Assembly (NCBI GenBank): GCA_035764655.1
Contig: DASTYU010000107.1
Coordinates: 1-7,992, forward strand
Direction: 5' to 3'
Length of the DNA stretch: 7,992 bases
Source of the DNA: DASTYU01 sp035764655
GTDB lineage: Bacteria > Chloroflexota > Limnocylindria > Limnocylindrales > CSP1-4
In this document: in pieces, positions 1 to 6,580 of the stretch
Layout of the letters: each line of letters opens with the position of its first letter
Position numbering within the stretch: position 1 is the stretch's first letter
The notes under the pieces: generated by a model
The model's database searches: none
The model's input: only the letters and a program-made list of their open reading frames with translations
Told to the model about the DNA's origin: nothing
Position numbers and translations under genes: made by a program

Positions 1-4
1 TCGC

Positions 5-1627
5 ATGACGCAGATACGGCCTCTCGATCGCGCGCTTCCCGTCCTGGACGTCGTCATCCCGACGGCCGAGTCCGCAGCGCCGCGAGCGCCGCTGAGCCCG
101 AACGACGAGCGGTTGGCCGAATACCGCCCCGACGTTCGCGCGCTGCCCGCGTTCCACATGTGGACGCTCGGCTGCCAGATGAACCGCAGCGATTCGGAGG
201 AGATGGCGGGCCGGCTGCTGGCCGCGGGCTGTGCCGAAGCGCCTTCGATGGAAGCGGCCGACCTGATCGTGATCAATACCTGCGCGATCCGCGAGGGCGC
301 CGAGCAGAAGGTCATCGGGCGGCAGGGGCAGCTCGCCCGGCTCAAGGCATCGAACGCGGGGTTGCGCGTCGTGCTCACCGGATGCTCGGTGCGCGAGCCC
401 GATCGCGCCGGACTGCGCCGACGCTACCCGGCCGTGGACCTGTTCCTGCGACCCGACGAGGAGCCGGAGCTGATCGACCGGCTCGGGCTGGCCTCGGCGC
501 AGGCGCCGATCGGAGCGGTGGGCGCGACGACGGTCGTTGGTCGGGCGGTGGTCGGCGTCGCGGACCACCTCGCCGCGACACGGGCACGGGCCGTGTCGGA
601 CGGGACGGTGGCGCGTGGCTCGGCGATCAGCGCCTGGCTGCCGATCATCTACGGCTGCGACAAAACCTGCACCTACTGCATCGTGCCGTTCAGCCGCGGT
701 CCGGAGCGCAGCCGCCCGTTCGACGAGATCCTCGACGAAGCCCGCTCGCTGGCGGCCGCCGGCTACCGCGAGGTCACGCTGCTCGGCCAGAACGTCAACA
801 GCTACGGCCACGACCTGGAGCCCGAAGGGCGCTTCGCCCACGTCGACGCTGATCGCTGGGCGGGGCGGAAGCTGGATCTCCACGGCCGCCCGGACCTCGC
901 CGAGCTGATCCGCACGATCGACGGGCTGCGCAGCGCCGACGGCCGCGCCGCGATTCCGCGGTTGCGCTTCGTGACGTCGCACCCGTGGGACCTGTCGGAT
1001 CGGTTGGTCTCGGCGCTGGCCGACTGCCGCTCGGTGTGCGAGCACCTGCACCTCCCGGTCCAGTCCGGCGACGACGGGGTGCTGCGGCGGATGGGCCGCC
1101 AGTACACGGTCGAGCACTACCTCGAGCGGCTGGCCGCGATCCGCGCGGCCGTCCCCGGGATCTCCATCTCGACCGACGTGATCGTCGGGTTCTGCGGGGA
1201 GACCCGCGCGCAGTTCGACTCGACGCTGCGGCTGCTCGAGACCGTGCGCTACGACCAGGTCTTCGCCGCGGCGTACTCGCCACGGCCGGGCACGCCCGCC
1301 ACGAAACTCGCCGATGACGTCTCGCCCGATGAGAAGCGGGCGCGGCTCAACGAGCTGCTGGCCCTCCAGGAGGGGATCGGGCTCGAGCGCAACCGGGCGT
1401 GGGTGGGGCGCGACGTCGAGGTGCTGGTGGATACGGTGGTCCCGCCGCGTAGCCACGACCACGAGGACGGCACGGCTCCAGGGCAAGGCGACAGCCTGTC
1501 GGGACGTACCCGCGGCAACAAGCTGGTTCATCTGCGCGGTGGCTCCGAGTTGCTCGGGACGTTCGTGAACGTCCACGTCGATCACGCCGGTCCCTACGCG
1601 CTCCGAGGCAGCGCCACCGCATCGTGA
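5..1627 (+). CDS. miaB: MiaB, tRNA (N6-isopentenyladenosine-37-C2) methylthiotransferase
   Basis: Radical-SAM enzyme that converts i6A37 to ms2i6A37 in cytosolic tRNAs, using two [4Fe-4S] clusters. The three-part family architecture is visible. The N-terminal methylthiotransferase domain (about residues 50-160) has its three cluster cysteines at C57 (LGCQMNRSDSE), C93 (NTCAIREG) and C127 (LTGCSV). The radical-SAM core (about 212-450) has the CxxxCxxC motif CDKTCTYC at C218, C222 and C225, then LPVQSG at 350-355. A C-terminal TRAM RNA-binding domain covers about 465-537. At 540 residues it is longer than the usual 440-480. The excess is about 48 poorly conserved residues before the first domain, a linker at 165-210, an insert at about 269-295, and a loop in the TRAM domain (481-497). 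GFPGET reads GFCGET here (C397). The ATG at 5 is near the window edge, so the true start could be upstream or nearer residue 48. It overlaps miaA by four bases. Family assignment is very secure; the start is not. Confidence 0.96.
   Translation: MTQIRPLDRALPVLDVVIPTAESAAPRAPLSPNDERLAEYRPDVRALPAFHMWTLGCQMNRSDSEEMAGRLLAAGCAEAPSMEAADLIVINTCAIREGAEQKVIGRQGQLARLKASNAGLRVVLTGCSVREPDRAGLRRRYPAVDLFLRPDEEPELIDRLGLASAQAPIGAVGATTVVGRAVVGVADHLAATRARAVSDGTVARGSAISAWLPIIYGCDKTCTYCIVPFSRGPERSRPFDEILDEARSLAAAGYREVTLLGQNVNSYGHDLEPEGRFAHVDADRWAGRKLDLHGRPDLAELIRTIDGLRSADGRAAIPRLRFVTSHPWDLSDRLVSALADCRSVCEHLHLPVQSGDDGVLRRMGRQYTVEHYLERLAAIRAAVPGISISTDVIVGFCGETRAQFDSTLRLLETVRYDQVFAAAYSPRPGTPATKLADDVSPDEKRARLNELLALQEGIGLERNRAWVGRDVEVLVDTVVPPRSHDHEDGTAPGQGDSLSGRTRGNKLVHLRGGSELLGTFVNVHVDHAGPYALRGSATAS
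1624..1627 (+). promoter_or_regulatory. GTGA start/stop overlap coupling miaB and miaA
   Basis: The GTG start of miaA and the TGA stop of miaB share four bases. Such overlaps usually let a terminating ribosome re-initiate, which would keep the two consecutive enzymes of A37 modification at matched levels. The upstream bases offer only a weak purine stretch (GAGGCAG, about 12 bases before the GTG), consistent with dependence on coupling. The overlap is seen directly; coupling is inferred. Confidence 0.75.
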
Positions 1628-2562
1628 CGGCAGCGCCGCCGCTCATCGTCATCTGTGGGGCGACCGCGACCGGCAAGACCGGGCTCGCGATCCGGCTCGC
1701 CGAGTGGCTGGTGGAGCAGGGGAGGCCCGCGGAGATCATCTCGGCGGACTCGCGCCAGGTCTTCCGCGGCCTCGACATCGGCACGGCCAAGGTCAGCGCG
1801 GCCGAGCAGGCCCGCGTGCGACACCACGGGATCGATCTCGTTGAACCGGACCAGCCCTTCTCGGTCGCGGATTTCACGCGCCATGCCCGCGAGGTCCTCG
1901 TCCGGCTGGGCGAACGAGATGGCGTCGCCATCCTCGCCGGCGGCACCGGTCTGTACCTGCGCGCGGTGGCGCGCGGCCTCGATGCCGACGCGCTGCCCAG
2001 CGATCCCGACGTGCGGGCGCGGCTCGAGCGCCAGCTCGAAGCCGAAGGCCTCGAAGCGCTGGCCGACCGGCTTCGCGTGCTCGCGCCGAGCCAGGCGGCA
2101 CGGATAGACCTGCGCAACCCGCGCCGCGTCGTCCGCGCCCTCGAGGTCGCCGAGTTGCGTGGCGATGCCGGCCCGCCGGCTCCGCTGGGCTACGACGGGC
2201 CCTCGACGTGGATCGGGCTCACGGTGGAGCCGTTGACGCACCGGCGGTGGATCGAGGGTCGGGCGCGCGCCCAGTTCGATGCCGGCCTGATGGAGGAGGC
2301 GGGCGCGCTCCGGGAGAGGTTCGATCCGGCCTTGCCGGCGTTCTCGGCGATCGGCTACCGAGAAGCGTGGGCGGTGCTGGACGGCGAGCTCACCCGGGAC
2401 GCGGCGATCGAGCTCGACGCCCGTCGCAACGTCGCCTTCGCAAAGCGTCAACGCACCTGGTTCCGCTCGGAACCGGGCATCCACTGGATGGATGCGGCGA
2501 ACGACCCATTCCCGAACGCGCAGGCGGCCATCCGCGACGTCGCCGGCCCCGCTCAGGCCTAG
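1624..2562 (+). CDS. miaA: MiaA, tRNA dimethylallyltransferase
   Basis: Transfers the dimethylallyl group from DMAPP to N6 of A37 in tRNAs reading UNN codons, making the i6A substrate of MiaB. The protein has 312 residues, normal for the family. The P-loop GATATGKT is at 12-19. DSRQV at 42-46 includes the catalytic Asp and tRNA-contacting residues. GGTGLY is at 106-111, IGYREA at 243-248, and the basic C-terminal stretch AKRQRTWFR at 273-281. The start is GTG, whose last bases form the miaB stop (GTGA), so translation is probably coupled to miaB. I see no clear independent promoter or strong Shine-Dalgarno. At the 3' end the TAG lies in a CTAG palindrome that is also the stop of the convergent GNAT gene. 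The identification rests on motifs plus the operon partner and is very secure. Confidence 0.96.
   Translation: MTAAPPLIVICGATATGKTGLAIRLAEWLVEQGRPAEIISADSRQVFRGLDIGTAKVSAAEQARVRHHGIDLVEPDQPFSVADFTRHAREVLVRLGERDGVAILAGGTGLYLRAVARGLDADALPSDPDVRARLERQLEAEGLEALADRLRVLAPSQAARIDLRNPRRVVRALEVAELRGDAGPPAPLGYDGPSTWIGLTVEPLTHRRWIEGRARAQFDAGLMEEAGALRERFDPALPAFSAIGYREAWAVLDGELTRDAAIELDARRNVAFAKRQRTWFRSEPGIHWMDAANDPFPNAQAAIRDVAGPAQA
2559..2562. other. CTAG palindrome used as stop codon on both strands
   Basis: Plus-strand bases 2560-2562 are the TAG of miaA, and the reverse complement of 2559-2561 is the TAG of the GNAT gene. The two convergent genes therefore end inside the same four bases with no space for a conventional terminator between them. 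Confidence 0.95.
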
Positions 2563-3608
2563 CGGATCATCGCGACCGGCTTCGACTCCGACAGCGGCAC
2601 CGGGCTGTCGACCGGAACCATCAGCTTCAGCCGCGGCCCGATGGTCAACGGGCTGACGCGGCACATCTCGGCGGCGGGGCTCTTCGGGTCGACGACGCTG
2701 GCGACGTGCGTTGCGAGGCCGTGCCATTCGTGGCGAATGTGCTCCCACAGGCCGCGTCCGGCCTTCGCCTGGCCCGGGGCGTGCCACGCGAGCATGACCT
2801 CGGTGGTGCGGATCACGCCGTCGCGCGGTACGAGCGGAAGCACCTTCGAGAGGATCGCCAGTGGGGTCGGCAGCCGATCGATCCGGTCGACCAACAGCTC
2901 GAATCGCTGCACGACGAGGACTCCGGCGAGGATCGACCCTCCGGGCGACACCGCGACGCGGTACTGACGTACGCGACCGCCCGGGTCGACCGGCTCGAGC
3001 CAGCGCCGCAACAGGTCTTCGGTGAGCCGCGGGTACAGGTTGGTGTCGGCGTGAAAGGCGTTCGACCCGGCCACGACCTCCTCGATGTCCCCGCCGGCGA
3101 CCTCGCGTACGCGGACGTCACCGAGGCCTGGGGGACTGCGTCGCATCGGCCCGATCACGATCCGCAGCGGCCCCATGATCTGACGTGCCCACGTTCGCGC
3201 GGTCGCGAGCGACGCGGCGTTCGTGCCCTCCACCCCGGCCATCAGGACCCCCGGACCGCCGAACCGCCGGCGCGCCTCGGCGATCCGCCACGCCGCGAGC
3301 TGCCGGCCGAGGCCCTGGCGGCGGACGTCGTGGCGCACCTTGAGGTTCTCGAGCTGGGCGCGCGGGTAGAGCCTGCCCTCGACCTGCACCTCGTCGAGGA
3401 ACGCGGTCGCCATCCCGACGAGGCCCTGGTAGCCGGGCGCCGTGGCGACCACGCCGATCACCTCGGGATGCTGGACCAGCAGCGACGCGTACACGTCGTG
3501 GAGGTATCGGGTGGTCATCGCCATCGCGGTTGTCGCGGCTTCGGCGGCAAGCAGCGCCCCGATTTCCGGCCCGTCGCCGGGTTCGAACGGTCGAAGGGTG
3601 AACTCCAC
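2559..3608 (-). CDS. Tandem GNAT-type acetyltransferase-like protein
   Basis: A 349-residue predicted cytosolic protein. The N-terminal half (about 1-160) is a GNAT N-acetyltransferase: it begins with the typical beta-1 pattern (FTLRPFEPGDGPEI), and the acetyl-CoA pyrophosphate loop (motif A) is LKVRHDVRRQGLGRQL at 89-104 with RRQGLG at 96-101. The C-terminal half (about 165-349) restarts with VREVAGGDIEEV, like a second GNAT beta-1/alpha-1. It has a motif-A-like strand and helix around 270-292, but its loop (GQAKAGRGL) lacks the QxxGxG pattern, so this half is probably degenerate and may serve substrate binding. The acceptor cannot be named. The start is GTG with no good Shine-Dalgarno; it is chosen because beta-1 begins at residue 3. 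It lies 45 bases downstream of the membrane-protein gene and is probably co-transcribed with it. It converges on miaA with shared stop bases. GNAT membership is confident, the second domain less so. Confidence 0.8.
   Translation of the reverse strand: MEFTLRPFEPGDGPEIGALLAAEAATTAMAMTTRYLHDVYASLLVQHPEVIGVVATAPGYQGLVGMATAFLDEVQVEGRLYPRAQLENLKVRHDVRRQGLGRQLAAWRIAEARRRFGGPGVLMAGVEGTNAASLATARTWARQIMGPLRIVIGPMRRSPPGLGDVRVREVAGGDIEEVVAGSNAFHADTNLYPRLTEDLLRRWLEPVDPGGRVRQYRVAVSPGGSILAGVLVVQRFELLVDRIDRLPTPLAILSKVLPLVPRDGVIRTTEVMLAWHAPGQAKAGRGLWEHIRHEWHGLATHVASVVDPKSPAAEMCRVSPLTIGPRLKLMVPVDSPVPLSESKPVAMIR
2589..2610 (+). terminator. Possible hairpin downstream of miaA, no U tract
   Basis: CGACAGC (2589-2595) and GCTGTCG (2604-2610) form a perfect 7-bp inverted repeat around an 8-base loop, 27 bases past the miaA stop and inside the 3' end of the opposing GNAT gene. 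No T-run follows, so it is not a canonical intrinsic terminator. It could still slow or end miaB-miaA transcription, or it may simply be a by-product of GC-rich coding sequence. Low confidence. Confidence 0.22.
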
Positions 3609-3653
3609 GGACGGATTCTGCGAGTCGTGTCCAGAGCCGACTGCAGAGGCGGG

Positions 3654-4547
3654 TCAGGCGCGGCGCAGCGCCAGGAGCAGCGTCAGCGCCGCGAGCGCAA
3701 CGACGCCGGCGAGGCCCGCAACGATCAGGACTTCGGTGCCGGGCCCGGTGCCTTCGGTCGCCGGAGCAGCATCCGTTGGATCGGCGTCGACCGTGATCGG
3801 GATCAGCGACGCGCCGAACACGTCGCCGGGCGCACCCGCGCGATCCTCGGCGACCTGGAGGAGATAGTCTTTCGCCTCGGGTAGCGTCAGCTCCGCCTCG
3901 TATCGAAGAAGCCGGTTGCCTGCCGTCGCGACGACCTGGTCGATGACGTCGGCGCGCGGCTCGCGAACCTGCAGGAACAGCTGGTCGGGCGTGGCGAACG
4001 ACGAGCCGCTCCAGCCCACGTTCGGCTGGAGCAGGATCGAGACATCGGTGGCCTCGCCGGCGATCGGTGGGTCACCGACGACGATCTCGGCCTGCGCGAT
4101 CGAGGGGAGGGGAGCGGCGGGAGGTGGACCCACGCCGGCCACCGGGTAGACCGTTTCCTCCCTTCGGCAACTGGTTTCGTCGCAGGCCGTCCCACCGAAG
4201 CCGATCTGGATCTCGCCCATGCCTCCCGGTGGCACCGGTAGCGATCCGCCGTAGTGGCCGTTCCAGTCCTCGACCAGGGTGACCATCGACGGTTCGGCGT
4301 CGCCCGAGGCCGGGTTCAGCCGCACGAACGGCGGGTTGCCCGAGACGAGCGCCTGCTCGTCGACGTCCCATACCATCACCCCGATCGGGATTTCGATGCC
4401 GACCGCGACGTCGTCCGGAAGCGGGCGATCGAGCCACAACTCGATGCGCCATTCCGCGTCGGCTGCCCGCACTGGCGCGACGGCGACCGCGAGCACGCCG
4501 ACGACGGCCAGGAGCGCCCTCGAGGCAGGACGAATTCCTCCTGTCAC
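3654..4547 (-). CDS. Secreted, C-terminally membrane-anchored protein of unknown function
   Basis: I do not recognise a named family. The 297-residue product has a clear Sec signal peptide: positive R6 and R10, hydrophobic core 11-24, likely cleavage after VRA or VRAA at 28-29. Two probable extracytoplasmic beta-rich regions follow, about 30-118 and 150-255, separated by a Pro-rich linker (136-150). The first ends near CDETSC (C122, C127), a plausible disulphide. A Thr/Pro/Gly/Ala-rich spacer (255-271) leads to a single transmembrane helix (about 272-293) and a short LRRA tail. This is the topology of a type I membrane protein with its bulk outside. Alternating strand-like segments resemble Ig-like or CopC/YtkA-like sandwiches, but that is a fold guess only. 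The start is GTG with AGGGAG just upstream on the minus strand. It is divergent from hflX and 45 bases upstream of the GNAT gene. Confidence 0.8.
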   Translation of the reverse strand: MTGGIRPASRALLAVVGVLAVAVAPVRAADAEWRIELWLDRPLPDDVAVGIEIPIGVMVWDVDEQALVSGNPPFVRLNPASGDAEPSMVTLVEDWNGHYGGSLPVPPGGMGEIQIGFGGTACDETSCRREETVYPVAGVGPPPAAPLPSIAQAEIVVGDPPIAGEATDVSILLQPNVGWSGSSFATPDQLFLQVREPRADVIDQVVATAGNRLLRYEAELTLPEAKDYLLQVAEDRAGAPGDVFGASLIPITVDADPTDAAPATEGTGPGTEVLIVAGLAGVVALAALTLLLALRRA

Positions 4548-4550
4548 GTT

Positions 4551-4556
4551 CTCCCT
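4551..4556 (-). promoter_or_regulatory. Shine-Dalgarno-like AGGGAG for the membrane-protein gene
   Basis: The minus strand reads AGGGAG, three bases before the GTG that begins the signal-peptide protein. The spacing is short, but this is the only purine-rich stretch near the start. It supports the GTG at 4547 because the residues directly after it form a complete signal peptide. Confidence 0.45.
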
Positions 4557-4589
4557 ACACCGTTGACGGCGCCACCGTTCCGCCCGGGG

Positions 4590-4595
4590 TATCCT
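4590..4595 (+). promoter_or_regulatory. -10-like TATCCT for hflX, possible leaderless transcript
   Basis: TATCCT ends nine bases before the hflX ATG at 4605. Transcription would therefore begin on or within a few bases of the start codon, and no Shine-Dalgarno lies in the CGCCGCCGG between them. A TTGACG at 4563-4568 resembles a -35 box, but its 21-base spacing is too long for an ideal sigma-70 promoter, and leaderless promoters often have weak -35 boxes. The box is seen; promoter function is inferred. Confidence 0.4.
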
Positions 4596-4604
4596 CGCCG
4601 CCGG

Positions 4605-5930
4605 ATGACGAACATGATCGAACTGACGCCACCCGTCGAGAAGGCCTTCCTGGTGGCGGTCGACACAGGGGACGACGTCGGCTGGACCGCCCAGGACTCA
4701 CTGAACGAGCTTGCCAACCTGGCGACGACGGCCGGTGCCGAGGTGGTTGGTGCCGAATGGCAGAACCGTCGCCACGTCGACCCGAACTGGTACGTGGGCA
4801 AGGGCAAGGCCGAGGAGCTGGCCGGGGCCAGGCGCGAGACCGGCTTCAGCGTGCTGGTCGCCGACGACGAGCTGTCGCCCGGCCAGCAGCGTGCGCTCGA
4901 GGAGCTGCTCAACGTCAAGGTGATCGATCGCAGCCGGCTGATCCTCGACATCTTTGCGCAGCATGCGCAGACGCACGAGGGGCGGCTGCAGGTCGAGCTC
5001 GCCCAGCTCGAGTACCAGCTTCCCCGGCTGACGCGCCTGTGGACCCACCTGTCGCGGACCGGTGGCGGGATCGGGACCCGGGGACCGGGCGAGTCGCAGC
5101 TCGAGACCGACCGGCGGATCATCCGCACGCGGATCGCCAAGATGAAGGAGCGGGTCGAGGGCGTGCGGCGCCAACGGGCGACGGCCGCTCGCGGCCGCGA
5201 CCGACGGCTGATGCCGACCGTCGGCATCGTCGGCTACACGAACGCCGGCAAGTCGACGCTACTCAACGCGCTCGTGGGTTCGGAGGTCGCGCGGGCCGAG
5301 GACAAGCTGTTCGCCACGCTCGACCCGACCTCGCGCCAGGTAAAGCTGGGTGACGGCCAGACCGCGATCGTGACCGACACCGTGGGCTTCATCCACAAGC
5401 TGCCGCACCAGCTCGTCGACGCGTTCCGCGCGACGCTCGAGGAGGTCAACCGGGCCGACGTGCTGGTGGAGGTCGTCGACGCGTCCGATCCTCACCACGC
5501 GGAACACCGGGCCACGGTCCAGACCGTGCTCGACGAGCTCGGGGCGGGCGACAAGCCGCGGCTCGTGGCCTACAACAAGGCCGACCTGGTGGAGCGGGCC
5601 GCCAACGATCCCGCCGCGCCCGGCCGGTCCGTGGGCGGCGCCGTGCTGGTGTCCGGGCTGACCGGCTACGGGCTCGACGCGCTGCGGGCGGAGATCGCGG
5701 CGCTGCTGGCGTCACTGTGGGTCGACGTCGATACGTCCGTGCCATATGCCGCGGGCGAGCTGCTGGCGCGTGTCAGGGAACGGGGCACCGTGGAGCTCGA
5801 CTACGGCGACCGCGATGTCCGCGTGCGCGGCCGGATCGCGCCGACGCTCGCGGGCGAGCTCGAGGCCGTGGCGGCTCGCTGGTCCGACTCGCTCAAGAAC
5901 GGCTCGAACGGGTCGGGGCCGACGAACTAG
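4605..5930 (+). CDS. hflX: HflX, ribosome-associated GTPase
   Basis: HflX is a translational GTPase of the Obg/HflX class that binds the 50S subunit, splits stalled or stress-damaged ribosomes and can rescue heat-inactivated ones. From the ATG at 4605 it has 441 residues, normal for the family. The N-terminal HflX domain (about 12-110) includes the glycine-rich WYVGKGKAEEL (62-72). A helical linker carries the signature RTGGGIGTRGPGESQLETD (151-169). The G domain (about 204-375) shows G1 GYTNAGKST (210-218), G2 threonine in FATLDPT (236-242), G3 DTVGFI (258-263), G4 NKAD (324-327) and G5 SGLTGYG (350-356, Gly where Ala is common). A C-terminal domain and a Gly/Ser/Asn tail follow. The open frame continues upstream to 4254, but that part is antisense to the membrane-protein gene and lacks HflX similarity. 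The ATG at 4614 is an alternative start. No hfq lies beside it. Confidence 0.95.
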   Translation: MTNMIELTPPVEKAFLVAVDTGDDVGWTAQDSLNELANLATTAGAEVVGAEWQNRRHVDPNWYVGKGKAEELAGARRETGFSVLVADDELSPGQQRALEELLNVKVIDRSRLILDIFAQHAQTHEGRLQVELAQLEYQLPRLTRLWTHLSRTGGGIGTRGPGESQLETDRRIIRTRIAKMKERVEGVRRQRATAARGRDRRLMPTVGIVGYTNAGKSTLLNALVGSEVARAEDKLFATLDPTSRQVKLGDGQTAIVTDTVGFIHKLPHQLVDAFRATLEEVNRADVLVEVVDASDPHHAEHRATVQTVLDELGAGDKPRLVAYNKADLVERAANDPAAPGRSVGGAVLVSGLTGYGLDALRAEIAALLASLWVDVDTSVPYAAGELLARVRERGTVELDYGDRDVRVRGRIAPTLAGELEAVAARWSDSLKNGSNGSGPTN

Positions 5931-6014
5931 GCCGGGGCCAGTGCGCCCAGAACAACAAACGGTCCGAATCGGATCGCGAGTGGCCCGGTTTGCTGTCCGT
6001 GGCGCACCCAGGAT

Positions 6015-6022
6015 GGAGGAGG
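6015..6022 (+). promoter_or_regulatory. Strong Shine-Dalgarno GGAGGAGG
   Basis: GGAGGAGG ends seven bases before the ATG at 6030, ideal composition and spacing. It fixes the start of the 167-residue protein and contrasts with the missing ribosome binding site at hflX just upstream. Confidence 0.85.
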
Positions 6023-6029
6023 CACGACG

Positions 6030-6533
6030 ATGAGCTGGCTCCGCGTCGCCGGCACGGGTCGATCGCCCGACGGCGCGACCGTCACCTGGTCCGTGGCCGA
6101 GGGCCGGCGCGGGCGACGCTGGCGCGAGGCAGTCGTGCGCGACGGGGCCGTCGTTCATTCGCTGCTGTTCGAGCTCGATCCCGACGGCCGATTCGCGCAT
6201 CTCGAGCTCACGACGCCGGCCGGCCTGCTCACGCTCCATCCCGAGGGCGACGGGACGCTCCATGGCAATGCCGTCACCGCTGCGGGCATCACGCACGTGC
6301 GCGGCCTCCCGTGGGAGCCGGACGACGTGGTCCTGATTGATGGTTCGATCGTGTGCGCCGTTGTCGCCGTCCAGTGGCAACGCAGTCGGGGCGCCGAGGA
6401 CGTTGGCCTCGTCCGCGTGGGCGTCAACCTTTCGCTCGAGCGCGAGCGGAAGAGCATCGAATTTGACGCGGTGGACGGCCGCGGGCTGCCGGTGCTCGAG
6501 GATGCGCACCAGTGGCCGCTCGAGCAGGACTGA
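6030..6533 (+). CDS. Conserved-looking 167-residue protein of unknown function
   Basis: I do not recognise it with certainty. The protein is cytosolic by appearance: no signal peptide and no convincing transmembrane helix (the hydrophobic stretch VVLIDGSIVCAVVAV at 100-114 is short and carries an Asp). The pattern suggests antiparallel beta-strands: VTWSVAEG (18-25), WREAVVRDGAVVHSLLFELD (31-50), RFAHLELTTPAGLLTLHPEG (54-73), a turn DGTLHGN, then GITHVRGLPWEP (86-97). This order, with sequential strands ending in a short written-out sugar-or-lipid-type barrel, vaguely recalls the putative glycolipid-binding family (PF06475), but the match is from memory of the pattern only. Support for a real gene is good: a strong GGAGGAGG ribosome binding site and the same strand as hflX 99 bases upstream, so the two may be co-transcribed. 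I see no terminator in that 99-base gap. Confidence 0.72.
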   Translation: MSWLRVAGTGRSPDGATVTWSVAEGRRGRRWREAVVRDGAVVHSLLFELDPDGRFAHLELTTPAGLLTLHPEGDGTLHGNAVTAAGITHVRGLPWEPDDVVLIDGSIVCAVVAVQWQRSRGAEDVGLVRVGVNLSLERERKSIEFDAVDGRGLPVLEDAHQWPLEQD

Positions 6534-6580
6534 CCCGCAGGCGCCGTGCGTGATGGGTCGTCATCGGAGCGGAGGCCCGC

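Noticed and set aside
1594..2787. 397-codon minus-strand frame over miaA
   Set aside because: Arg/Ala/Gly/Pro-rich shadow of miaA with no motif; miaA is unambiguous on the other strand.
2208..3884. 558-codon plus-strand open frame
   Set aside because: It crosses the end of miaA and runs antisense through the GNAT gene; the product is Arg/Gly/His-rich with no domain pattern. High-GC shadow frame.
4563..4568. TTGACG as a standard -35 box for hflX
   Set aside because: The spacing to TATCCT is 21 bases, too long for a confident sigma-70 pair; kept only as a remark.
4254..4604. Upstream extension of the hflX frame
   Set aside because: Antisense to the signal-peptide gene, charged low-complexity translation, and HflX homology begins only after the ATG at 4605.
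5932..6007. Inverted repeats CCGGGGCCA/TGGCCCGG and GTGCGC/GCGCAC between hflX and the next gene
   Set aside because: Loops are about 40-55 bases, the pairs do not nest, and such short GC-rich matches are expected by chance at this composition.
5712..6509. 265-codon minus-strand frame across the end of hflX and the 167-residue gene
   Set aside because: No domain pattern; the opposite strand has HflX sequence and a strong ribosome binding site.
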